A DNA stretch of 64,000 nucleotides from Bryobacterales bacterium (GTDB lineage: Bacteria > Acidobacteriota > Terriglobia > Bryobacterales > Bryobacteraceae). Positions 34,006-42,567 of the stretch are shown here, piece after piece. How positions within the stretch are numbered: the stretch's first letter is position 1; the number at the start of each line of letters is the position of its first letter. The notes under the pieces are model-generated. The model made no database searches, was not told the origin of the DNA, and worked only from the letters and a program-made list of their open reading frames with translations. The translations under genes were made by a program, and so were the position numbers. The DNA lies in NCBI GenBank assembly GCA_003170295.1, contig PNAJ01000146.1:78284-142283 (forward strand), written 5' to 3'.

Positions 34006-35127
34006 ATGCGCCCTGCTGCAGCCTTAATCGCCCTTATTTCGTCGCTTTTATGCGCCCAGAACGTCCTGATGAATCAGGGCGTCGCAGCGTTTAAAAGCGG
34101 CAACTACCAACAGGCGGTCGAATTGTTCCGCGAAGCGGTGGCGCTGCATCCGAACGATGTGAATCCGCACCTTTACCTTGGGACCGCGTACATGAGTCAG
34201 TGGATTCCTGGAGCGGTGTCGCCGGAGAACGAAGCGAATGCGCGCTCCGCTGAGACCGAGTTCAAGCGAGTGCTGGAGTTGGATGCGAATAACACGACCT
34301 CGCTTGCATCATTGGCGAGCCTTGCGTACAACTCGGCTTCGGCGGCACCGCCTGGGGAGAAAATTCGCAAGTTCGATGAGTCTCGGGACTGGTACAAGCG
34401 TCTCGCTGCTGTCGATCCAACCAATAAACAAGCGCCTTATGCGATGGGTGTGATCGCATGGGCGAAGTGGTATCCGGCGCTGATGACCAAGAGGGCGGAA
34501 CTTCGCATGAAGCCGGAAGATCCCGGGCCGTTGCCGAATCCGGCGCGGCAGGAGTTGAAGGCGCAGTATTCTTCGATTCTCGATGAAGGCATCGCGAATC
34601 TTGACCGGGCTTTGCAGCTCGATCCGAATTATTCGGATGCGATGGCGTACATGAATCTGCTCATCCGCGAGCGCGCCGATTTGCGCGACTCGAAGGAAGA
34701 ATACACGCGTGATGTTGCGGTTGCCGACGAATGGGTTCAGAAGGCGCTCGCGGCCAAGAAGGAGCAGGCGCAATCTGGCATCGCGCCACCATCCCCGCCA
34801 CCGAGCAGGGGCGGAGGCGGTGGATCGGCTACTCCGACGCGCATTCGGGTGGGCGGAAACGTCCTGGCGGCGAACCTGATCAAGAATGTTCAACCCTTTT
34901 ATCCGCCGCTCGCCAGGCAGGCGAACATTGAGGGCGTGGTACGGTTCACCGTCATCATTGGGAAGGACGGCTCGGTGCTGAACGTGCAGCTCGTCAGCGG
35001 ACATCCGCTGCTAGTCGCGGCCGCAGTGGAGGCCGTTAAGCAGTGGGCCTATCAACCCACGTTGCTCAATGGGAATCCGGTGGAAGTGATCACGCAGGTG
35101 GATGTGAGCTTTTCGCTGAGCAACTAA
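34006..35127 (+). CDS. TPR protein with C-terminal TonB domain
   Basis: A 373-residue exported protein. The ATG at 34006 gives a signal peptide (MRPAAALIALISSLLCAQ). TPR-like repeats follow (about 20-235: MNQGVAAFKSGNYQQAVELF, LEGIANLDRALQLDPNYSDA is the last). A proline/glycine linker (APPSPPPSRGGGGGSATP) leads to a TonB C-terminal domain (about 285-373: IKNVQPFYPPLARQANIEGV, RFTVIIGKDGSVLNVQLVSG). It may span the periplasm or bind envelope proteins. The next gene is a shortened paralogue starting three bases later. Confidence 0.85.
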   Translation: MRPAAALIALISSLLCAQNVLMNQGVAAFKSGNYQQAVELFREAVALHPNDVNPHLYLGTAYMSQWIPGAVSPENEANARSAETEFKRVLELDANNTTSLASLASLAYNSASAAPPGEKIRKFDESRDWYKRLAAVDPTNKQAPYAMGVIAWAKWYPALMTKRAELRMKPEDPGPLPNPARQELKAQYSSILDEGIANLDRALQLDPNYSDAMAYMNLLIRERADLRDSKEEYTRDVAVADEWVQKALAAKKEQAQSGIAPPSPPPSRGGGGGSATPTRIRVGGNVLAANLIKNVQPFYPPLARQANIEGVVRFTVIIGKDGSVLNVQLVSGHPLLVAAAVEAVKQWAYQPTLLNGNPVEVITQVDVSFSLSN

Positions 35128-35129
35128 CT

Positions 35130-35903
35130 ATGCGTCGCGTTGCCATCATCATTGCGCTTGTTTTGCCGTACGTGCGCGCGCAGGACGCTAACACCAAGGA
35201 ATCGTATTATTCCATCGGTGTAAGCGCGTGGACAAAGTCCAATCTGGCGTTGACCGCAGTGCGTGATCGGCTCGATATGAGGTCAAGCGATCCTGGAATC
35301 TTGCCCAATCCGGAGAGACGGCAGATGCAAGCGTTGTACTGGTCGATGATTCAAGAAGGCATCTGGAACCTCGACCGGGCGCTGGATCTCGATCCCGGCT
35401 TTTCCCATGCGATGGCATATAAAGGGCTTCTCATCCGCGAGCGTGCGGAATTACGCGACACAGAGGAAGAGTACGAGTCCGACATCGCTGCGGCCAACGA
35501 ATTGGCCTTCAAGTCGTTCACGAGCAAGCCTCCGCGCTCACAACCGGTTGTTGAATTCCAAGGTACTCCGCCGCCTGTGGCGACAACGTCGCGCGTGCGC
35601 GTCGATGCCGGCGAACAGGAGCGCAAGTTGGTTAAGAAGATCGAGCCCATTTATCCACCGCTCGCTAGGGCGGCGCGAATTACGGGAAACGTGATCTTCA
35701 CGGTAGTGGTTGGCAAGGACGGTTCCATCCTAAATTTTCAACTTGTGAGCGGCCATCCTCTGCTGGTCCCTTCGGCCACGGAGACGCTGCGGAAATTTGC
35801 TTATTTGCCTACCATTATCGGCGGATCTGCTGTAGAGGTCGTTACGCGGGTTCGGTTCAAATTCGAGCTTGGCTTTATTGAGCCTCAGCCGGTCATTTTT
35901 TGA
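35130..35903 (+). CDS. Short paralogue of the TPR-TonB protein
   Basis: A 257-residue exported protein (signal MRRVAIIIALVLPYVRAQ, start ATG at 35130). It repeats the second part of the preceding gene: LPNPERRQMQALYWSMIQEG, GIWNLDRALDLDPGFSHAMA, LLIRERAELRDTEEEYESDI, and a TonB C-terminal domain VKKIEPIYPPLARAARITGN. The first TPR units are missing, so it looks like a tandem duplicate with a deletion. It is only three bases from its paralogue, and its 3' end overlaps ppc on the other strand by 19 bases. Confidence 0.8.
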   Translation: MRRVAIIIALVLPYVRAQDANTKESYYSIGVSAWTKSNLALTAVRDRLDMRSSDPGILPNPERRQMQALYWSMIQEGIWNLDRALDLDPGFSHAMAYKGLLIRERAELRDTEEEYESDIAAANELAFKSFTSKPPRSQPVVEFQGTPPPVATTSRVRVDAGEQERKLVKKIEPIYPPLARAARITGNVIFTVVVGKDGSILNFQLVSGHPLLVPSATETLRKFAYLPTIIGGSAVEVVTRVRFKFELGFIEPQPVIF

Positions 35904-38572
35904 CCCATGCCGATGGCGTTTACTGTCAGGAGTAACGCCGTAAGAGTATCTTCCTTCGGTTCTCTGCGCCATGCTCGCAGCAGGCGGACTTGTTCTTGAT
36001 GGAGTTGGTCTAGGGCGCCTCGACGCAATCGCACTGCTAATGCGAGCCGCGAGCGGCGGGTTGCGGAGTTGCCTAGCAACTCTTCGATTACCGATTCCGA
36101 CAGTTTATATTCTTCGAAAATTGTTTCGAACAGGCGCGCGCTTAGCGCTTCATCCTCGACCAGCGATGCGTAGAGGCGCATCAGGCCGGGGTGGGCCATC
36201 ATCAGGCTCGCTTCGGCGTTGTGCAGTAAATAGGATAAGAACGGCCACACGCGAACTTGCTCGCGGAGTTGTTTCCAATCATCGATTCGCTCGCGGCGCA
36301 GCCAGTCTAAGGCGGTGCCGACTCCGTACCAGCCGGGCAGATGGAATCTCGCCTGACTCCAACTGAAAACCCACGGGATGGCGCGCAGATCGTCGAGTGT
36401 TCCGGCTCCGCTGCGGTGCGAGGGGCGGGAGCCGAGCTGCGTTTGCTCGATCGCATCGATGGGCGTGGCTTGGCGAAAAAACGTCACAAACCCATCGGTT
36501 TCTACGAGTTTTCGATACGTTTTGAAGCTGATTTCGACCACTCGCGGCCAGATGGATTCTAGCTCGTGCGTGTCACCTTGAGGCCGCACGCTGTGAAGAA
36601 GCGTCGTTCGCGTGACGCCGGCGAGCAGGCGTTCCAGTTGGAACGTTGCCGTGACTCGATTGGCGTACTTTTGCGCGATTACTTCACCCTGCTCAGTCAC
36701 CCGCATTTTTCCGGTCAACGAGCCTTGCGGCAGGGCTTCCAGAAACACGTGCGTGGGACCCGCGCCGCGACCGACGGTGCCGCCTCGGCCGTGAAAAAAC
36801 GTCAGGCGGGTGTTATGTTTCTTCGCGACCGCCGTCAATTCGCGCTCGGCTTGATGCAGGCTCCACTGGCTGCAAAGCACGCCGCCATCCTTATTACTAT
36901 CGCTATAGCCGAGCATGACGACTACATCGTTCACGGGACGGCGTATCGAAACTGGATGGCTCAAAAACTTGTCGAGAATTCCGGCGCTGTTTTCCAGGTC
37001 GCGAATGGTTTCAAAAAGCGGCGCGACGGCCAGCTCGCAGGCTAAGCCGCCTTCGGTTTCGACCAGCAATCCTCCTTCGCGGGCCAGCAGGTAGACGACG
37101 AGCAGATCCGCGACTCCGCGGGTCATGCTGACGATGACCGGGCCGAGGCCTTCCGGGCCTTTTGTCGACAGGTGCATCCTCAGTTCGCGGAATAGTGCCG
37201 TGACGTGCGCGGCTTCCGGATCGAGATTCATGTGAGGGCCGGTGAAGGGGCGCAGGGTTTGCAGTTCGCGATTTAGGAATTCTAGTTTCTCCGCTTCGCT
37301 CCAGTTCGGAAAATCGTGCTTCGCAAAACCCGCGGCTCGCAGCAAGCCGGCCATGGCTCGATCGTGATATTGGCTGTTTTGCCGGATGTCGAGGGTCGCG
37401 AGATGGAATCCGAAAACGCGCGCCTGCGCGATGGCGGGGCGCACGTCCATCTCCGCGACGTTGCGCGCGCCCGCTTCGACGAGCGATGTTTCGAGTACTT
37501 CGAAATCTTCGATCCATTCGCTCGCGGAGGCGTAGCCGTCTGCGTTATCGACGCGTTCCAGACGCGCGAGCATCAGGTTGATCAGTTGCCGCCAAGGCTC
37601 GCGGGGGTTACGATCGATCGCTTTGCGCGCGACCTCCGCTCCAAGGATTCGGCTCAAGATTGCAATGCGATCGCACAACATTTCGGGCACGGGCACTTCA
37701 GATTCGGCGAGACTGAGACGCGCGCCGAGCTGACGCAAACGCTCGCGGGCAACGGCGAGCGCGCCCTGGCGCAACAAAACGAGAGTCCGCGCGGTTACTT
37801 CGGGCGTGACAAGTGGATGGCCGTCGCGATCGCCTCCCACCCAGCTTCCGAACGCGAGCTTCGGCAGATTGGGCGGAGCTGTTCCAAACACGGCCGACCA
37901 GGAATGCTGGAAACGCTGGTCCAGAAGTTCAACCACGTCGGGGAAAACCCAGCGCAGGTAATGCAACACGCCTTGCACTTCGCTTTCGACTTCCGGGCGT
38001 TCTGAACGGATTTCGCCGGTGCGCCACAGGCGTTCGAGCGCGGCTTTCAGGCGGCGGCGAAAAATTGCGGCCTCGACTTCCGTAAACCGGCGGTTGTCGC
38101 GCTCGACTAAGAGAAGATAAATCGCCCGATGATGTTCGAGCACCGTCGCGCGTTTGGCTTCGGTGGGATGCGCGGTGAGTACGGGCTCGACGGAGGTCTG
38201 GTCCATCGCGCTGCGCAAAGCGGCTTCGGAAAATCCGCGCTGGCGAAGGTCGCTGAGGTTATAGAGCCAGAGGCCGGGCTCGCCTTCCTGACGGCGGGGA
38301 TCTTCGGCGCGGCGGCGGACCTGATTGGCGGTATTCTCTTCGACAATATCGAGAAGTTGAAAGACGATGGAAAGAGCCTGGCAGTACTCGGCTGGCAAGG
38401 CGGCGAGTTCTCGCGGCGCACAGGCGTCGTCGAAACAAGATCGTAAAAACGCAGCGAGATCCGCGTCGCCTTCCTCTTCCAGCATTTCGGAGAAGAGGCC
38501 ACGGATCTCGTTGAAGTCATCTGTCCACTTGGAGAAGCCCTCGCGCAAAGAGTCTGCCGGGCGGGGGATCAT
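35885..38572 (-). CDS. ppc: Phosphoenolpyruvate carboxylase
   Basis: PEP carboxylase makes oxaloacetate from PEP and bicarbonate, feeding the TCA cycle. The 895-residue product from ATG 38572 has the catalytic HPTE (H135 in VEPVLTAHPTEAKRATVLEH), GSWVGGDRDGHPLVTPEVT, LDIRQNSQYH, VMLGYSDSNKDGG, the mobile loop FFHGRGGTVGRGAGP near 555 and QGEVIAQKY. The C-terminus is the usual QxTG-like end (GMGQKMTG). An upstream in-frame ATG would overlap the preceding gene; the ATG at 38572 overlaps the stop of the DUF2911 gene (ATGA) and is preferred. Confidence 0.96.
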   Translation of the reverse strand: MIPRPADSLREGFSKWTDDFNEIRGLFSEMLEEEGDADLAAFLRSCFDDACAPRELAALPAEYCQALSIVFQLLDIVEENTANQVRRRAEDPRRQEGEPGLWLYNLSDLRQRGFSEAALRSAMDQTSVEPVLTAHPTEAKRATVLEHHRAIYLLLVERDNRRFTEVEAAIFRRRLKAALERLWRTGEIRSERPEVESEVQGVLHYLRWVFPDVVELLDQRFQHSWSAVFGTAPPNLPKLAFGSWVGGDRDGHPLVTPEVTARTLVLLRQGALAVARERLRQLGARLSLAESEVPVPEMLCDRIAILSRILGAEVARKAIDRNPREPWRQLINLMLARLERVDNADGYASASEWIEDFEVLETSLVEAGARNVAEMDVRPAIAQARVFGFHLATLDIRQNSQYHDRAMAGLLRAAGFAKHDFPNWSEAEKLEFLNRELQTLRPFTGPHMNLDPEAAHVTALFRELRMHLSTKGPEGLGPVIVSMTRGVADLLVVYLLAREGGLLVETEGGLACELAVAPLFETIRDLENSAGILDKFLSHPVSIRRPVNDVVVMLGYSDSNKDGGVLCSQWSLHQAERELTAVAKKHNTRLTFFHGRGGTVGRGAGPTHVFLEALPQGSLTGKMRVTEQGEVIAQKYANRVTATFQLERLLAGVTRTTLLHSVRPQGDTHELESIWPRVVEISFKTYRKLVETDGFVTFFRQATPIDAIEQTQLGSRPSHRSGAGTLDDLRAIPWVFSWSQARFHLPGWYGVGTALDWLRRERIDDWKQLREQVRVWPFLSYLLHNAEASLMMAHPGLMRLYASLVEDEALSARLFETIFEEYKLSESVIEELLGNSATRRSRLALAVRLRRGALDQLHQEQVRLLRAWRREPKEDTLTALLLTVNAIGMGQKMTG

Positions 38573-39099
38573 TTCACCGTGAAGGGAACCGAGGCGACGA
38601 CATTCTCCCATTCCAACTGGAGTTTGCCCTGGTTGCCGCCAGCGCCGGAGAGAGTGATCTTGAACTTCTCAATGGGCGCGGAGGGCTTGGTGACGGTCAT
38701 CGGGACGCGGCCGAGGTCCTGTTTAGCTTCATATTCAGTACCCCATTGCTTGGTCTGCTTATTGATGATGAGCTGCCAGGGGCTGACGTTCACCAGCGTA
38801 TAAATTGTGTAATCGCCTTTGGGAACAGAGAGGCTGCCGATCATGAGGTCAGCATCGGTGTGCAGGGCAGTAGCGTCGTCGGCGCCGGTACGCCACGCGG
38901 GATAGGTGGGGTCCTTACTGATGCGCCCGTTCGGGCCGAATATCTGACGTCCTCGCATCGAGGGGGCAGAATATTTAATCGTGATGCCTTTGCCGGAGAT
39001 GGTGACCGATGTTTCCGCGGAAGGGCTTTGCGGATTCCCGGCGAAAGACAGGGCCGCGCAGGCCAGCAACGTAGCTGAAAATTGGATTGGTTTGCTCAT
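38569..39099 (-). CDS. Exported DUF2911 protein
   Basis: A 176-residue exported protein with signal peptide (MSKPIQFSATLLACAALSFA). The DUF2911 domain shows ITIKYSAPSMRGRQIFGPNG, PAWRTGADDATALHTDADLM and LSVPKGDYTIYTLVNVSPWQ, all typical. Its function is unknown; it is common in Acidobacteria and Bacteroidetes. The ATG at 39099 is chosen over a longer upstream frame because the extension overlaps the next gene and lacks a signal. Its stop overlaps the ppc start. Confidence 0.8.
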   Translation of the reverse strand: MSKPIQFSATLLACAALSFAGNPQSPSAETSVTISGKGITIKYSAPSMRGRQIFGPNGRISKDPTYPAWRTGADDATALHTDADLMIGSLSVPKGDYTIYTLVNVSPWQLIINKQTKQWGTEYEAKQDLGRVPMTVTKPSAPIEKFKITLSGAGGNQGKLQLEWENVVASVPFTVK

Positions 39100-39121
39100 G
39101 AATCGAGTATACCGATGTTGC

Positions 39122-39607
39122 TTATTTGACGACCGAGCCGAGCAGCAATTCAAATTTTGGCTGGTTCGCGGCGATGGTCTTCGCGGGGCCGGTGAACTTG
39201 AAGAACACGTTGCCGCCGGGTCCTTCGACGATCGCGCCGAGCATGCGATATCCAGACTTCGCGACGCCGCCGCCCGACATCGGGCCGCCCATGCCCGAGT
39301 AGTCGCCGGACACATCGATGGTGGTCACCGCGAGCGAGTGAATCGTGCGCTTGCCGGTTTTTGCGTCTGGACCATGGAACTGCTTTTTCCATCGTGCGAG
39401 ATTGTCGTCGATGCTGCCGCCTTGTCCTGGACCGAAGAAATAAACGGCACACTCGGCATCATCCACGATATAGGTCGCGACGCGCATGGGACGAGCGCCG
39501 CTTTCGGTCTTCCAAGCGGCGGGCGGGGTCCACTTCAAGCCAGCCGCGGATTCGGCGTTCAGCAACAGGATAGAGCAGAGGAGCGAACTGCACGGGCGAA
39601 GATTCAT
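39122..39607 (-). CDS. Exported protein of unknown function
   Basis: A 161-residue exported protein with a signal peptide (MNLRPCSSLLCSILLLNAESAAG). The mature part has LKWTPPAAWKTESGARPMRV and YIVDDAECAVYFFGPGQGGS. The ending FELLLGSVVK follows a TIAANQPK segment. These features resemble a family seen in several bacterial phyla with a similar core, but I do not know a function. The ATG at 39607 is the first giving a clean signal peptide. It is 22 bases from the DUF2911 gene and probably in the same transcript. Confidence 0.65.
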   Translation of the reverse strand: MNLRPCSSLLCSILLLNAESAAGLKWTPPAAWKTESGARPMRVATYIVDDAECAVYFFGPGQGGSIDDNLARWKKQFHGPDAKTGKRTIHSLAVTTIDVSGDYSGMGGPMSGGGVAKSGYRMLGAIVEGPGGNVFFKFTGPAKTIAANQPKFELLLGSVVK

Positions 39608-39642
39608 TCTCTTATTGTCGACGAAAATGCGTTTCCTGCCGA

Positions 39643-40236
39643 CTAACGGCCGCCGCGTCTCCAGGAATAGACTGCCCAAGCGCTTCCCACGATGGACACG
39701 ACGATTACCGCAACGATCAGGCCTTCGAAGATCGGCGACTGCACCACTTTCAGAATCTTCGGCCCGAACTGGATGGCGAGCAATCCTTCCGCGGCGAAGC
39801 GCACGAATCGGAACACGCCGACAATCCCAAGCAATTTGGCGCGCGGATACTTTAGCGCGGCGGCCACCAGTACGACCACCGAAAACGGAAATCCCGGGGG
39901 AGCGGCCGAAGCTACCGCCAGCGCTACACCGGAGCTTGCCTGCACTCGCTTTTGGAAAAAACGCAGACGGCGTTTAGAGATTCGTTTTTCGAGTCCCTCC
40001 TCGCCTCCCTTTCGTCCGACCCAATCCGTGGTGAAGCAGCCAACGACCGATCCAAACGCGGCCAGCGCGGCGTAGTACGCCCACCAGTTGTGATGCCGCG
40101 CCGAGAGCACGACCACCAACAAATCGATTCCGAGCGGAAAGAAAAGCAGCGATGCATCCAGGATTCCCAACAGGAAAACACCCAAGCCGCCCAGAGAAGC
40201 CAGGAAAAACGCGACGGGTGCGATGATTGCTTTCAG
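39643..40236 (-). CDS. VTT-domain (DedA-like) membrane protein
   Basis: A polytopic protein of the VTT fold, a second member besides 5020-5610. Features: LGVFLLGILDASLLFFPLGIDLL, then AFGSVVGCFTTDWVGRKGGE and SAAPPGFPFSVVVLVAAALK, the conserved proline-containing re-entrant loop. The start is uncertain. A TTG at 40185 would begin inside the first helix. The frame is open to a CTG at 40236, giving LKAIIAPVAFFLASLGG, a better N-terminus for the family; no ATG lies between. It is followed at 36 bases by the exported gene above. Confidence 0.7.
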   Translation of the reverse strand: MKAIIAPVAFFLASLGGLGVFLLGILDASLLFFPLGIDLLVVVLSARHHNWWAYYAALAAFGSVVGCFTTDWVGRKGGEEGLEKRISKRRLRFFQKRVQASSGVALAVASAAPPGFPFSVVVLVAAALKYPRAKLLGIVGVFRFVRFAAEGLLAIQFGPKILKVVQSPIFEGLIVAVIVVSIVGSAWAVYSWRRGGR

Positions 40237-40267
40237 ATTCCGATCATCTCACGCAAACGCGCCCAGA

Positions 40268-41149
40268 CTAAAATTTCTTCAGCCAGATGTTCCTGATGCC
40301 GATCTTGCCGGTACCTTCGATCTCGAATCCGATCAGGCCGGTTTTGCGGAACTTCGTGCGATCGTCGTCGATCAGAATCGCCATCACGTGACCGTTAATG
40401 ATGTGAGTCATCTGGGTTCCGCGAGCGATGATGTGAAACTGATTCCAGTCGTCGACCTTCACGTGCCCGCCGAGCTCGTCCTTGTCGCCGAGCGTCGCCA
40501 GCAGCCGCGGACTCTTGCCCTCTTCGGTCCGAACCACTTGTCCTCGCCACGCGATGATGCCGCGGCCGGTGGCTTGTTCGTAATACTGGCCGCTATAGCG
40601 GTTCTGACCATCGAAATCGAATTGCGCGCCCAGCATGTTCCACTTGGCCTGCCCCGCTTGATCGGGCGGCGTTCCACGAGGCTGGCCGCTGGGGCATGGG
40701 CCTTGCGGTCCGCGCCCACCGCCGGGACCACGGCCGCCTCCTGTGGGACGAGGCTCCTGAATCGCGCCACGATATTGGACGCCGCTATTCACCTGCGCTC
40801 CGGTACCCTTCATTTCGAGCTTCATCTCGAAGTCCGCGGCTTCACCACTTTGCCAGACGAGGTAGATCGTGCCAGTGGGTTTCTCGCAAGTCGACTCGAC
40901 CGTGATCGCGCCATCGACGACGTGCCAGTATGCTTTATCGCCATCCCAACCATTCAGCGTCGACCCATCGAACATGGAAACCCAACCGGGATGGTCGGCG
41001 AATTCGATGGGATCGGGCTGACGGAATCCTCCGCCGCCTCGGCCGGGACCTGGTGTTCCAGCAGGTGTTCCAGCCGCGGGAGGTTGCTGCGAATACGCCC
41101 GGCAAGCCAAGACGAGCGAAGCCGTAACGAGAACTTTGCGAACGTTCAT
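40268..41149 (-). CDS. DUF1080 protein (3-keto-disaccharide hydrolase-like)
   Basis: A 293-residue exported protein of the DUF1080/3-keto-disaccharide hydrolase family, a concanavalin-like beta-sandwich acting on carbohydrates. It has a signal peptide (MNVRKVLVTASLVLACRAYS), then FVSMFDGSTLNGW-type motif (GWVSMFDGSTLNGWDGD), VVDGAITVESTCEKPTGTIY, FEMKLEMKGTGAQVNSGVQY and WNQFHIIARG. An insertion of about 40 residues rich in Gly, Arg and Pro (GGGRGPGGGRGPQGPCP) sits between strands. The ATG at 41149 has GGGAGA five bases upstream, which decides the start. Confidence 0.85.
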   Translation of the reverse strand: MNVRKVLVTASLVLACRAYSQQPPAAGTPAGTPGPGRGGGGFRQPDPIEFADHPGWVSMFDGSTLNGWDGDKAYWHVVDGAITVESTCEKPTGTIYLVWQSGEAADFEMKLEMKGTGAQVNSGVQYRGAIQEPRPTGGGRGPGGGRGPQGPCPSGQPRGTPPDQAGQAKWNMLGAQFDFDGQNRYSGQYYEQATGRGIIAWRGQVVRTEEGKSPRLLATLGDKDELGGHVKVDDWNQFHIIARGTQMTHIINGHVMAILIDDDRTKFRKTGLIGFEIEGTGKIGIRNIWLKKF

Positions 41150-41322
41150 GCCGTCTCCCTTCAACTACACGTCGTTTTTGGGGACTTGAAACGGTTCAAG
41201 CCTCGACGAGCATATCATAATCCGGCGCGTGCGGTTACCTCCGGAGCTCATCGCGCATATTCGCCGTCTCGCGAATCGCTTCCGGCGGGCAACGAGTTCA
41301 CCGCGCGAAGTATGATTTGTTC

Positions 41323-42300
41323 ATGTCAACCTGGCGATGTTACTCGGTATTCATAATTGCCGCGACGCTGTTCGCTCAGCCGCGCGAACGGCGTTTCAGT
41401 TTTGAATATGGGGCGAGCGTGCCCGCCACAGTTGCCGGAACCAGTTTTCGTCTCTGGGTTCCGATGCCGCACGATGACGATTCTCAACAAATCGGCAATC
41501 TGCGGATCGAATCGTCCGCGCCCTATCGTCTCGGTACAGATGAACTCGGGAATCAGTTCCTCAGTGTCGAATCGAGCAACCCGCCATCGATCACGGTGAA
41601 GTTCGCTTGCGTGCGGAAGGAGCGTCTGCGGCCTGTCGCGACATCGAAGGGCGCTGCTCTGTTGAGTTCTGAGGACCGCGCTCGCTGGCTCGCACCGGAT
41701 CGCATGGTGCCGCTCGACGATACCATTCGCAAGTGGGCCGGCGAGGTCGTGGCCGCGGCGCACGCGCATACGGACCTGGAAATGGCGCGCGCAATTTACG
41801 ATCACGTGGTGGCCACCGTGAAATACGATAAGACCGGAAAAGGCTGGGGCCGGGGCGATATCTATTACGCGTGCGATGCGCGGCGCGGAAACTGTACCGA
41901 CTTCCACGCCATCTTCATTGGCTATGCGCGCGCGATGGGGATTCCAGCGCGGTTCTCGATCGGCTTCCCGATTCCGTCCGAGCGTGGGGAGGGCTCGATT
42001 GCCGGCTACCATTGTTGGACCGAATTTTATGCGCAGGGCATCGGCTGGATTCCGATCGATGCTTCGGAAGCGGGAAAGAATCCGGCGATGCGCGAATATT
42101 TCTTCGGCACTCACGACGAGAATCACGTCGAATTAACGCGTGGCCGCGACTTGCAGCTCATCCCGAGGCAGGCAGCGGACCCGTTGAATTACTTCGTCTA
42201 CCCTTACGCCGAGGCGGACGGGAAGCCAGTCGACAATTTGGATCGCACGTTTTCCTGGAAGGACTTAAGTCCCATTCGCGATACAAATAACGCCAAATAA
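41323..42300 (+). CDS. Exported transglutaminase-like protein
   Basis: A 325-residue protein with a signal peptide (MSTWRCYSVFIIAATLFAQ) and a beta-rich N-terminal domain (about 20-140). A transglutaminase-like domain has the full Cys-His-Asp triad: C191 in RRGNCTDFHAIFIGYAR, H230 in GYHCWTEFYAQGIGWIP and D246 in PIDASEAG. Such proteins are usually proteases or amidases of the envelope. The stop region carries a short tandem repeat of ATAACGCCAA. The family is clear; the substrate is not known. Confidence 0.85.
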   Translation: MSTWRCYSVFIIAATLFAQPRERRFSFEYGASVPATVAGTSFRLWVPMPHDDDSQQIGNLRIESSAPYRLGTDELGNQFLSVESSNPPSITVKFACVRKERLRPVATSKGAALLSSEDRARWLAPDRMVPLDDTIRKWAGEVVAAAHAHTDLEMARAIYDHVVATVKYDKTGKGWGRGDIYYACDARRGNCTDFHAIFIGYARAMGIPARFSIGFPIPSERGEGSIAGYHCWTEFYAQGIGWIPIDASEAGKNPAMREYFFGTHDENHVELTRGRDLQLIPRQAADPLNYFVYPYAEADGKPVDNLDRTFSWKDLSPIRDTNNAK

Positions 42301-42567
42301 CGCCAATGCTTGCGATCGTGTGGACAATGACGTCGAGGCAGCCAGCGACGGCACTGCTACGAGAATCACGCTTCCCGGCATGGGTGTAAATCGGTGGAAT
42401 TCATTTAGATACGTGTCCTACCCAGGCGCCCCCGCCGGGAACGCCACGTATACTCGATCGAGGAGCGGGACGTGAACAAGCTTAGATTTGTGAAAAACCT
42501 CTCGCGTTATTCTCGCGTTATTTTAACGCGAGGGGCAGTTTTGCTTCGGGTTTCGTATTCTGATTCA

